Shown piece after piece: positions 33,595 to 41,126 of a stretch of 41,141 bases of DNA. The stretch comes from a virus. The position numbers were made by a program, and so were the translations under genes. A model generated the notes under the pieces. That model saw nothing but the letters and a program-made list of their open reading frames with translations, was not told where the DNA came from and ran no database searches. The stretch spans positions 1-41,141 of the IMG/VR virus record IMGVR_UViG_3300032053_003431; one strand, given 5' to 3'. Within the stretch, counting starts at the first letter, position 1. Each line of letters opens with the position of its first letter.

Positions 33595-33872
33595 ATATAA
33601 ATAATTTTACAGACTTTTACAATCTTATAAAATCGTGCGGGCTTCAATCCGTTTCTCCGTTCAACAATTTTATATCTACCGTAGAACAATATGTATCTAT
33701 ATGTGAATGTGATAACCCTTCGTTAAAAGCTGCTAAATTAGCAGATTCTATTAACATATATGAGAGCATTATATCGGGAGCAGTTTCTTCATATATAAAC
33801 ACATTTAAATCGAAAAAATCGGTTTCAGTTATACATTTTTACAACAGAGGGAGATTGGTCAGAACGTACTAA
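33591..33872 (+). CDS. Unknown small protein
   Basis: A 93-residue, mostly helical protein (INNFTDFYNLIKSCGLQSVS at the start, VSSYINTFKSKKSVSVIHFY near the end) coupled to the membrane-protein gene by ATGA. I recognise no motif or family. Its stop codon overlaps that of the convergent nuclease gene by four bases, and no terminator lies between them. Confidence 0.65.
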   Translation: MNINNFTDFYNLIKSCGLQSVSPFNNFISTVEQYVSICECDNPSLKAAKLADSINIYESIISGAVSSYINTFKSKKSVSVIHFYNRGRLVRTY

Positions 33873-34759
33873 TCTTTATCAGCTTTACCATCACAATTAA
33901 TTTTTTTATGGGGACAATATTTACAATTTTTCTTTGCTTTTCCGGGTACTTTTGGGAATACTCCGTTTTCTTTGTATTGCCCGTCTTCGTTAAAGCATTC
34001 ATTTATAAACATAATAAACCCATTGATCGACTTAGCGATTGAAGGTTTGTTGTGGGTAGGTATAAATTTCTGAATTCTACTCTGAGGATATGAGACGTTT
34101 TCATACAGTTTTCTTTTCAATATGAAAAATTCTACTTCTATATCATCCAGCGGAACATCAAACTTTTTAGAATAAAATGCTTTGTATAGAAGAAGTTGAC
34201 TATATTTGCTTTCATCCGCCTTCATATGATCATTCCACCCGGTGGCAGAAGTTTTAAAATCTATTATTTTATATTTATTTGTTTCTTTGTCTCTTAAAAC
34301 TAGATCTATGAAAGCTACAAATTGAACGTTGTTTTTAATATCCACTTCCAATGGAAATTCTGTTCCTATAAACTCATATTTTTTACTGGGAAAATTTCTC
34401 AGACGTATAGCAGTAGATGTAAACGTTTTTATCACATCCTCGGCGTCAAAGCAGAATTCGGTATATTCGTCTTCCGTATATTTTACTGGATTATTTTTTT
34501 CCCCACCTTGTAACTCTCTATCGAACGCGGGTTTAAATATGTCATATAAGTTCAATGAATCTGCTTCCGAATTTCCTTTGGTATATAGAAGTTTTATATA
34601 TTCCTGGACCGCTTCGTGTATCGCTGTTCCGAAGGACATGTTTATAGACCCCTCATACACTCTTAATCCCTTCAAATAATCAAGTTTCCATCTATTGGGA
34701 CAGTTAAACCAATTTGCATATTGGGAATAACTGACACGCTTCTTTTTAATCTCTTCCAT
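33869..34759 (-). CDS. PD-(D/E)XK nuclease of the RecB/Cas4 type with Fe-S cysteines
   Basis: A 296-residue nuclease. The active-site pattern is FGTAIHEAVQEY (H48), then IDLVLRD with D152, IIDFKTS with D167 and K169, and the QLLLY motif at 188-192. Four cysteines, C20 in the N-terminal FNCPNRW and C279, C282 and C289 at the C-terminus (CKYCPHKKINC), fit the 4Fe-4S cluster seen in Cas4, AddB and related exonucleases. It is a likely DNA end-processing or recombination nuclease. It is the only sizeable gene on the minus strand, reads convergently to the glycan island, and has its own promoter. Confidence 0.88.
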   Translation of the reverse strand: MEEIKKKRVSYSQYANWFNCPNRWKLDYLKGLRVYEGSINMSFGTAIHEAVQEYIKLLYTKGNSEADSLNLYDIFKPAFDRELQGGEKNNPVKYTEDEYTEFCFDAEDVIKTFTSTAIRLRNFPSKKYEFIGTEFPLEVDIKNNVQFVAFIDLVLRDKETNKYKIIDFKTSATGWNDHMKADESKYSQLLLYKAFYSKKFDVPLDDIEVEFFILKRKLYENVSYPQSRIQKFIPTHNKPSIAKSINGFIMFINECFNEDGQYKENGVFPKVPGKAKKNCKYCPHKKINCDGKADKD

Positions 34760-34765
34760 CCATAC

Positions 34766-34794
34766 AATGTATGTTAAATTTGTGAAGTTGTCTA
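34766..34794 (-). promoter_or_regulatory. Promoter of the minus-strand nuclease
   Basis: On the minus strand, TAGACA (34789-34794), a 17-base spacer and TACATT (34766-34771). The start codon at 34759 lies six bases past the -10, again giving a near-leaderless transcript. It has no TG before the -10. Confidence 0.5.
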
Positions 34795-34808
34795 CTACTT
34801 ATAATTGT

Positions 34809-35573
34809 ATGAAATATATAATTGTTTTGATAACATTGATTGCTTTAAACCTTCTAGCGTCTGAAGTTGAGATGTCATATTATCCATTAAAATATTCCGG
34901 AAAAATGGAGAACGTTGTGTTTTATGATTCCGGAAAGTTTGAAACCAATAATATAGTAATCGGAAAAACTTATCAGTTTAATAAGTGTCAATTGGATTTC
35001 AATACAGAAACGAATTCTTTTTTGGATTTAGCGTTATCCGATGACACGTTGATTCATATAGATGAGGGATCTCAGTTTAAATTTCATACATTTCTAACGT
35101 CTGTGGAAAACACCGACGACTTACCAACCATAGCAAGAATATCAAACCAAAATTACATATGCTCTCTAATGGTTGGAATGGTGGACATAGTCAACTCTTC
35201 TACCAATGGGACATTTTTATTACAAACTCCCAGAATAACAATTGTTTTAAAAAAAGGAAAATATAGAGTTGTAGTTCAGGGAAAAACCACGGTTATAGCA
35301 GTGTTGGAGGGAAAGGCGGTTATTTATAAAATCATAGAATCGAAGGAACTTGAAATAAAAGAAAACAGTTTTGCACATGTAACCACATATTTTAGCCTCA
35401 GTGGGAAGGGGATTGATGTGTTAAATAATGGAAGGCCCACTGCGAACGTTCGCCCAATACAACTCGACGATGTAGACAAAATAAAATCCAGTTGTGACGA
35501 TCTGACATCTTCAAAATCTAAAATTTTGTTTTCTATAGTAGATAAAAAGGTTCTTGGAATAAAGATTCGTTGA
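34809..35573 (+). CDS. Secreted FecR-like protein
   Basis: A 254-residue protein with a signal peptide (KYIIVLITLIALNLLA, likely cleaved near residue 18) and no lipobox. Its body contains FecR-type repeats: LSDDTLIHIDEGSQFKFHTF, a LQTPRITIVLKKGKYRVVVQ segment, and TVIAVLEGKAVIYK. FecR folds in bacteria take part in periplasmic sensing and scaffold assembly. A phage-encoded copy is unusual to my knowledge and could act in the host envelope. An in-frame ATG at 34767 precedes, but ATG 34809 gives the signal peptide. Ends on the promoter for 35604. Confidence 0.7.
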   Translation: MKYIIVLITLIALNLLASEVEMSYYPLKYSGKMENVVFYDSGKFETNNIVIGKTYQFNKCQLDFNTETNSFLDLALSDDTLIHIDEGSQFKFHTFLTSVENTDDLPTIARISNQNYICSLMVGMVDIVNSSTNGTFLLQTPRITIVLKKGKYRVVVQGKTTVIAVLEGKAVIYKIIESKELEIKENSFAHVTTYFSLSGKGIDVLNNGRPTANVRPIQLDDVDKIKSSCDDLTSSKSKILFSIVDKKVLGIKIR

Positions 35574-35597
35574 CACTTATAATGTTTATGTTACTAT
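35570..35597 (+). promoter_or_regulatory. Promoter for the gene at 35604 and the polymerase
   Basis: TTGACA at 35570-35575, a 16-base spacer ending TGT, and TACTAT at 35592-35597. ATG 35604 is six bases past the -10, so transcription should begin at or within a base of the A of ATG. The -35 overlaps the stop of the preceding gene. Confidence 0.7.
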
Positions 35598-35603
35598 TTG
35601 AGA

Positions 35604-35927
35604 ATGACTTTAGACCAACTACATTCTCTTACCGAAGAAGAATTACTGATGTTGCTGTATATTGTAAATAATGTACCAACTAGAATATTAACGTATGAGA
35701 TAAGTCCCAATCTATTGTGTTCCATTAGAGATGCTTCGTTACTACAATTTGTTATTGACGCGGAAAAAGATTTAACCGACTCTGGAAAATCTATACATTC
35801 CTCATTAAAAAACAAATTGGGAATAACCCAGCCCCCCGCAGAAGCTCCAATTACAGCATCCGCAGAAGCTCCAATTACAGCATCCGCAGAAGCTCCAATT
35901 ACATCATCCGAAGAATCTTTGAAATAA
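35604..35927 (+). CDS. Unknown protein with repetitive C-terminus
   Basis: A 107-residue protein. The first 70 residues are helical (MTLDQLHSLTEEELLMLLYI onward). The rest is a low-complexity tail built from three copies of AEAPITAS, encoded by 24-bp tandem repeats at 35837-35908. ATG 35604 fits the promoter immediately upstream; a TTG at 35598 is less likely. It precedes the polymerase gene directly (one base gap to GTG 35929). No function recognised. Confidence 0.65.
   Translation: MTLDQLHSLTEEELLMLLYIVNNVPTRILTYEISPNLLCSIRDASLLQFVIDAEKDLTDSGKSIHSSLKNKLGITQPPAEAPITASAEAPITASAEAPITSSEESLK
35837..35908 (+). repeat. 24-bp tandem repeat, three copies
   Basis: The unit CGCAGAAGCTCCAATTACAG plus CATC occurs at 35837-35860 and 35861-35884, with a one-mismatch copy at 35885-35908. 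It keeps the reading frame and encodes repeated AEAPITAS. Copy number could vary by slippage. Confidence 0.85.
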
Positions 35928-35928
35928 C

Positions 35929-37674
35929 GTGTATCAAAATATATTTCATTCTAGAAAAGACGACACTATCATAATTTGGGATGATAAAGTTGGAAAAATT
36001 GTTATTCCCGCTGGCCAGGCTAGATATGCTTATAGAAAAAAGGATGGCGGAATTTACAAATCTCTATATGGAGATGAGTTGGAAAAAGTAACACATTTTT
36101 CTCCAAACGACCCATCGTTATTTGAATCAGATGTCCCACTAACGACTAGAGTTTTGATCGACGCGTATGAAGGCGACGATGAACCATCCACGGGACATAG
36201 AGTTGTCTGTTTGGACATAGAAACCGACGTGGAAGATGGATTTCCAAATATTCAAGAAGGTGATAAAGAAATAACCGCTATAGCTATATATGACGACGTT
36301 TCAAAACACGAAACAGCAATGATTTTGGATAAAGATAGGTTACTTCAAGATTCTGAAACAGCTGGAACATCGATACTCTCGTTTGACAACGAAGAATCTC
36401 TTATTTCACATTTTATAACAAAAATGGAGGAAATTCAACCAACCATTATCACCGGTTGGAATATAGGAAGTTTCGACATGCCCTACCTCTATAATAGAAT
36501 TTGTAGAGTGATGGATAAACGCGTTATTCAGAGACTTTCTCCAATAGGAACGGTTTATATAAACAAGTTTTCAAAAGAACTTAATATAGCTGGAGTTTCC
36601 ATTTTAGATTATATCGTTCTGTATAAAAAATTTATTGGTAGAAACGAATCAAGTTATGCTTTGGGAGTCATAGGTAAAAAGGTAGTGAATATGGATAAGA
36701 TCACATATAAGGGTAGTTTAAACGATTTATATAGATCTGATATTAAGAAGTATATCGAATATAACTTGAATGACGTAAGGATAGTGGTTGCTTTGGATGA
36801 AAAATTGAAGTTTATAGACCTCGCCAGAAACATCTGTCATACAGGTCACGTTCCATATGAATTTTTCGGGATGTCAAGTCGTTACATTGAGGGGGCTATG
36901 TTATTATATCTAAGGAGACAGAAATTGGTATCTTCTAATAAACCAGTGAACATAGAGGAAGAAGAAGGTTCTAATCCATCCGATGAAGAGGACGAAGAGG
37001 GATTTGAAGGAGCATATGTCAAAGAACCGATCCCTGGAAGATATGATTGGGTATTTGACTTGGATTTGACTTCTATGTATCCAAACATCATGATTAGCTT
37101 AAATATTAGTCCCGAAACGGTGGTGTCTAAAGTTGAAAATTGGAATATCGAAAAATATTTAAAAAATGAAATTTTGGAAATAAAAGTCGCTGGTGAAAAT
37201 TATACATTGGAAGAATTTAAATCGATGATGTTAGAGAAGAAATTTTCCATCGCTTCCAATGGAGTTATTTATAGTAGAGATAAGGTGGGATTGATTCCGA
37301 GTATTTTGATAAAATGGTTCGATGAAAGAAAAGAGATGAGGAAAAAGGCTAAAAAATTCGCAGATGAAAAGAATTGGGAAAAATACGAATTTTATGATCA
37401 GAGACAAAAGGTTCAGAAAATCCTTCTTAACAGCGCCTATGGAGTTTTAGGATTGCCAGTATTTAGATTTTACAATAAAGATAACGCCTCAGCGGTGACA
37501 TTATGTGGACAAGATATAATAAAAACAACCGACAAAGTAATAAATCAATTTTATAAAAATATATTGGGTAGAAGGTATAAAGTAACATATGACGATGGAT
37601 CATCGGAACTCTTCTATGAACACGAATTGGATAAAAATGTCATTGATAATTATGAAAAATATTGTAAAAATTGA
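35929..37674 (+). CDS. 43: Family-B DNA polymerase, N-terminal part (T4 gp43-like)
   Basis: The first 581 residues of a T4-type replicative DNA polymerase. Exo I is LDIETD (D96, E98), Exo II contains NIGSFDMPY (D183), and Exo III is the later YNLNDVRIV. Polymerase motif A is DLDLTSMYP (D379), and motif B is KVQKILLNSAYG (K497-Y504). Motif C is missing here and is found in the next frame. The last 35 residues (RYKVTYDDGSSELF onward) have no counterpart in T4 gp43 at this point. Start is GTG, one base after the previous stop. Together with the gene at 37637 the total is about 890 residues, near T4's 898. Confidence 0.9.
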   Translation: MYQNIFHSRKDDTIIIWDDKVGKIVIPAGQARYAYRKKDGGIYKSLYGDELEKVTHFSPNDPSLFESDVPLTTRVLIDAYEGDDEPSTGHRVVCLDIETDVEDGFPNIQEGDKEITAIAIYDDVSKHETAMILDKDRLLQDSETAGTSILSFDNEESLISHFITKMEEIQPTIITGWNIGSFDMPYLYNRICRVMDKRVIQRLSPIGTVYINKFSKELNIAGVSILDYIVLYKKFIGRNESSYALGVIGKKVVNMDKITYKGSLNDLYRSDIKKYIEYNLNDVRIVVALDEKLKFIDLARNICHTGHVPYEFFGMSSRYIEGAMLLYLRRQKLVSSNKPVNIEEEEGSNPSDEEDEEGFEGAYVKEPIPGRYDWVFDLDLTSMYPNIMISLNISPETVVSKVENWNIEKYLKNEILEIKVAGENYTLEEFKSMMLEKKFSIASNGVIYSRDKVGLIPSILIKWFDERKEMRKKAKKFADEKNWEKYEFYDQRQKVQKILLNSAYGVLGLPVFRFYNKDNASAVTLCGQDIIKTTDKVINQFYKNILGRRYKVTYDDGSSELFYEHELDKNVIDNYEKYCKN

Positions 37675-38575
37675 AGAAATTGATCAATGTGATCATGTAT
37701 TATATGTAGACACAGACTCAGCGTTCGCATCAGCTGTCCCAATTATCCAAAAAACCATGTCAAATGTGGATTTGAATGATGAAAAACAAATGACCGATGC
37801 TATATTGAAAATCGCATCAGATGTTCAGATATATGTCAATAAGTTTTATGACGTAATGGCTCAAAAGTTCTTTAATATTGAACAACATAGATTTGATATT
37901 AAACAAGAAGTCATTTCTAAATCTAGTTTTTGGTTGGCTAAGAAGAGATATTGTCAACTCATAATAAACAAGGGTGGAGTCGTTTGTGATGAAATGGAAG
38001 TTAAAGGAATAGATGTAGTAAGAACTAGTTTCCCTGCTACATTTAGAAAGTTCATGAATAAGTTTTTGATGGATATGCTTAAAAAAGTGGATAGAAAAGA
38101 AGTGGATGATACGATCATACAATTTTTAGAAAATATCAAAGAATTAAACATATTGGATTTGGCCAAAACTACATCTGTAAAGTTTTCAAGTCAAGCTACG
38201 AGAAAAGAGTATAACCCAAAATCCAGAAAACCATTTCAAATAATACTTGGTTCTCCTGCACAAGTAAAATCTGCTCTGATGTATAATGATTTGTTGAAAC
38301 ATTGGGGGTTGACTAAACATGTTCCTCCTATTTTTAATGGTCAAAAAATCAAATATGTATATCTCAAAGAAAATTCATTTGGAATTGATGCTATGGCGTT
38401 GAAAGCTGATGGAACTGATCCGAAAGAAATTTTAGAGTTTGTGGAAAAGTATATTGACCGAACCGCAATGTATGATCACGAACTAAAGAGCAAGCTGGTA
38501 GCATTTTATTCCATTTTGAAATGGGATTATCCAAGTTTGGGGAGTAAAAAGGCTGCTGAATTTTTTGAATTTTAA
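37637..38575 (+). CDS. 43: Family-B DNA polymerase, C-terminal part (motif C, palm-thumb)
   Basis: Continues the polymerase in the +1 frame. Motif C is YVDTDSAF (D25, D27 from ATG 37637), followed by palm and thumb regions with FWLAKKRYCQLI and KGIDVVRTS (KxY-type motif). The likely start is ATG 37637 or ATG 37652, overlapping the first part by 38 or 23 bases. It would be 312 or 307 residues. Deleting one A from the AAAAA at 37666-37670 would join both frames into a smooth sequence, so a sequencing indel or natural frameshift cannot be excluded. The C-terminus is a typical PIP-like end, AAEFFEF, for clamp binding. Confidence 0.85.
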   Translation: MSLIIMKNIVKIEEIDQCDHVLYVDTDSAFASAVPIIQKTMSNVDLNDEKQMTDAILKIASDVQIYVNKFYDVMAQKFFNIEQHRFDIKQEVISKSSFWLAKKRYCQLIINKGGVVCDEMEVKGIDVVRTSFPATFRKFMNKFLMDMLKKVDRKEVDDTIIQFLENIKELNILDLAKTTSVKFSSQATRKEYNPKSRKPFQIILGSPAQVKSALMYNDLLKHWGLTKHVPPIFNGQKIKYVYLKENSFGIDAMALKADGTDPKEILEFVEKYIDRTAMYDHELKSKLVAFYSILKWDYPSLGSKKAAEFFEF

Positions 38576-38580
38576 AACAT

Positions 38581-38892
38581 ATGATAATAGATATTCCTGA
38601 TATTAATAAATCGATATATGTCCGTATATCTATGTTTTTTAAATGGAATTGTCCAATCACCCGTCACATCTATGGTTGGTATTTTGGGAGAACACAATTT
38701 AGAAAATTCATATTTCCAGCTATTAAAAATTTTGATTATAAAGGATTCTCAGAAGAGATCATGAGCATCCAACCAATGTCTGAACCCAAAGACCAAGTCT
38801 TTTATGTGGATTATGTATATACTAAGAAGAAAAGATGGTATCAATTTTGGAAGAAATCTCCTATAAAAAATAGACAATTAGACAATGAATGA
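38581..38892 (+). CDS. Unknown small protein after the polymerase
   Basis: A 103-residue protein, basic and aromatic-rich (ISMFFKWNCPITRHIYGWYF, and later KKKRWYQFWKKSPIKNRQ). I recognise no family. Starts five bases after the polymerase stop. The clamp promoter at 38871-38898 overlaps its last codons and continues past its stop. Possibly a small replication-associated protein, by position only. Confidence 0.6.
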   Translation: MIIDIPDINKSIYVRISMFFKWNCPITRHIYGWYFGRTQFRKFIFPAIKNFDYKGFSEEIMSIQPMSEPKDQVFYVDYVYTKKKRWYQFWKKSPIKNRQLDNE

Positions 38893-38898
38893 TAGTAT
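38871..38898 (+). promoter_or_regulatory. Promoter of the sliding-clamp operon
   Basis: TAGACA at 38871-38876, a 16-base spacer ending TGA, and TAGTAT at 38893-38898. ATG 38908 lies nine bases past the -10, so the transcript would be near-leaderless. It overlaps the 3' end of the preceding gene. Confidence 0.6.
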
Positions 38899-38907
38899 TA
38901 TAAACAT

Positions 38908-39648
38908 ATGAACAAAAAAACAATCGAAACATTTATCAAAAAATATTCCTTAAATGGAGTGATAGAATCCGTAAAGTGGGTGGTAGACTCAAAAAATAAA
39001 ACCCTAACGACAAATGCTATTACGGAAGAAAAGAACGTATTGATTGATGTGAAAATGGAGGATTTCACTTCGATTGACGAAGATATCGAAATAGGAATTT
39101 ATGAAACTTCTAAATTGGTCAAGATGTTATCGGTGTTGTCTGACGAAATGACTATATCCATTAACAAAAAGGACGACGAAATCAAATCTCTCGGACTTTC
39201 TGACACAACCACCGATGTTCAGTTCGTTACCGCTGATTTATCCGTTATCCCAAGTTCACCGGCTTTGAAAAAACTTCCTGATTTCGGAGTTGAAATATCT
39301 ATGGATGAAGAGTTCGTAAATAAGTTTATCAAAGCTAAATCAGCATTACCTGAGGTTGACACTTTTACGTTAAAAATGAACAAGAAAAACAAACTTGAAA
39401 TGGTGATAGGATATTCAGAACTAAACAGCAATAGGATTACGTTGTCACTTACAACAGCTGATGGGAAAAATGTTGTGACAAAAAACATTAGTTTTAACGC
39501 TAAATATCTAAAGGAAATCCTTACTTCAAATAGTGATTGCCCAAATGCTAAGTTAATGGTTAGTGACGCCGGAATTTCAAAAATCGAGTTCTCAAATGAC
39601 AGTTTTAGGTCAACGTATTACATGGTAGAAGTAAAAAGTGCTGATTAA
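38908..39648 (+). CDS. 45: Sliding clamp (gp45-like)
   Basis: A 246-residue protein with the PCNA-like pattern of T4-type clamps (T4 gp45 is 228): an N-terminal IETFIKKYSLNGVIESVKWV, a LSDEMTISINKKDDEIKSL stretch, and a C-terminal SFNAKYLKEILTSNSDCPNA half-domain repeat ending in FRSTYYMVEV. The clamp is a ring that gives the polymerase processivity and in T4 also serves late transcription. It heads the 45-44 operon, as in T4, but gp62 is elsewhere (6361). Confidence 0.85.
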   Translation: MNKKTIETFIKKYSLNGVIESVKWVVDSKNKTLTTNAITEEKNVLIDVKMEDFTSIDEDIEIGIYETSKLVKMLSVLSDEMTISINKKDDEIKSLGLSDTTTDVQFVTADLSVIPSSPALKKLPDFGVEISMDEEFVNKFIKAKSALPEVDTFTLKMNKKNKLEMVIGYSELNSNRITLSLTTADGKNVVTKNISFNAKYLKEILTSNSDCPNAKLMVSDAGISKIEFSNDSFRSTYYMVEVKSAD

Positions 39649-39651
39649 TAT

Positions 39652-40602
39652 ATGAGTTTTTTATTAGAAGAAGTTCCTACTAAGTCAAACTCAAAACATA
39701 CTTTGTGGGTTGAGAAATATAGGCCGGCTGTATTGGATGATTATATAGGGAATGATCAATTGAGGGAGACTGTTAAATCTTTTATAGATAAGGGAGACGT
39801 TCCACATCTTCTTTTTTATGGAAGCGCTGGAGGTGGTAAAACCGCATTGGCTAAACTAATCACCAAGAATATATCATGTGACGTTTTGTATATAAACTCC
39901 AGTGATGAAACGGGGGTTGATAATGTAAGAGGTAAAATCAAGGGATTCGCATCTACTTCTGGATTCAACAAACTAAAAATTATTATATTGGACGAAAGCG
40001 ACTTTTTAAGCACGGAGAGTCAAGCTGCTCTGAGAAATTTAATGGAAACGTTTAGCTTAACTACTAGGTTTATCTTGACATGTAATTATCATGAAAAGAT
40101 AATATCTCCAATAATTTCCAGATGTCAAACTTTTGAAATAATACCACCATCTAAAAAAGCGGTAGCAATACATTTAAATAACATTCTCGATATGGAATCC
40201 GTAGAACATACGATGGAAGACATTGGATATATTGTAAACACGTATTATCCAGATATTAGGAAAATTTTGAATTTTGCACAACAAAGTTCTCTGGGTGGAA
40301 AAATAAAAATAAGTTCAGATAAATCATTAGCATCCGATTTGCAGGATAGAATTATTTCTATTTTAAAAAGTGGATCATTAACTGCCTTCGCGGAAATAAG
40401 ACAGTTGATTGCAGATAATGATATTTCCATGTTTGATGAATATTATTCTCTGTTATATAGAAAAGTATCCGAGTATTCCAAGAACAAAGATGTAGCGGTT
40501 ATTATGACTATCGCTGAATATCTACACCAAAGTTGTCTGGTGGTAGATAAGGAAATTACGTTCATGGCATGTATAGGAGCAATATTAAAAACCATAAAGT
40601 GA
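39652..40602 (+). CDS. 44: Clamp-loader ATPase subunit (gp44-like)
   Basis: A 316-residue AAA+ ATPase (T4 gp44 is 319). It has a box II WVEKYRPAVLDDYIG, Walker A GSAGGGKT with K63, Walker B IILDESDF (D114, E115), a sensor-1 FILTCNYHEKI, and the SRC motif ISRCQTFEI that contacts neighbouring subunits and DNA. It opens and loads the gp45 ring with gp62. Starts three bases after the clamp gene and ends in a GTGA overlap with the next gene. Confidence 0.95.
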   Translation: MSFLLEEVPTKSNSKHTLWVEKYRPAVLDDYIGNDQLRETVKSFIDKGDVPHLLFYGSAGGGKTALAKLITKNISCDVLYINSSDETGVDNVRGKIKGFASTSGFNKLKIIILDESDFLSTESQAALRNLMETFSLTTRFILTCNYHEKIISPIISRCQTFEIIPPSKKAVAIHLNNILDMESVEHTMEDIGYIVNTYYPDIRKILNFAQQSSLGGKIKISSDKSLASDLQDRIISILKSGSLTAFAEIRQLIADNDISMFDEYYSLLYRKVSEYSKNKDVAVIMTIAEYLHQSCLVVDKEITFMACIGAILKTIK

Positions 40603-41126
40603 AATCTTTAAAGAAAATTTTATCCGAATTAAAAATAGATCCATCGGTTGATCATCTCTCAAAAATAGAAGATGTAAATCAAACCGTTAAAAAATATTCT
40701 TTTGAGATAGGGGGAAACAAGTATATAGTTGCATTTATAACTGATTTTTTTGATAATAAATCGTTTTTAGGGGTAAACTTTAAAAATATAACTGCTATTG
40801 AGAAATTGAAATCTAAAAAACACGATTCTAAACAAGACCTTTACTCGGATATGGATCGTGCAAAATATGGTCTAACAAATACAGGAAATTCCATGATGGT
40901 TTTTAATGAAATATTCAACGTGGTTGGAAAATATATTGTTTCAAAAAAACCTACATATTTCTCATATGAGGCGGTAGAGGATAATAGAAAAAAACTATAT
41001 TCTTCTCTTATTAAAAGAATCGAGAAAACCCTTCCCATAAAATTCAATAGAATACTTGTGAATCCTTTGAGTGGGGATAGTATTTCCGCAACATCTCAAT
41101 TAACGGTGTATGAAATATTAATATGA
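40599..41126 (+). CDS. Conserved phage protein of unknown function after the clamp loader
   Basis: A 175-residue protein starting with GTG 40599 in a GTGA overlap with the clamp-loader stop; an upstream in-frame ATG at 40569 is possible. It contains RAKYGLTNTGNSMMVFNEIF and KPTYFSYEAVEDNRKKLYSS. This pattern (KYGLT.TGN...VF then a KP....E...RKKLY) recurs, as I recall, in uncharacterised proteins of large phages. It may be an ADP-ribosyl- or nuclease-like family, but I will not assign one. The gene end overlaps the next start (ATGA). Confidence 0.7.
   Translation: MKSLKKILSELKIDPSVDHLSKIEDVNQTVKKYSFEIGGNKYIVAFITDFFDNKSFLGVNFKNITAIEKLKSKKHDSKQDLYSDMDRAKYGLTNTGNSMMVFNEIFNVVGKYIVSKKPTYFSYEAVEDNRKKLYSSLIKRIEKTLPIKFNRILVNPLSGDSISATSQLTVYEILI

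Noticed and set aside
34800-34805. TATAAT as -10 for the FecR-like gene
   Set aside because: It ends three bases before ATG 34809, and no acceptable -35 lies 15-18 bases upstream.
35837-35908. CRISPR-like array
   Set aside because: Units are contiguous with no spacers and lie in frame within a coding sequence. The 10-bp and 15-bp repeats at 9595 and 10025 likewise have no spacers.
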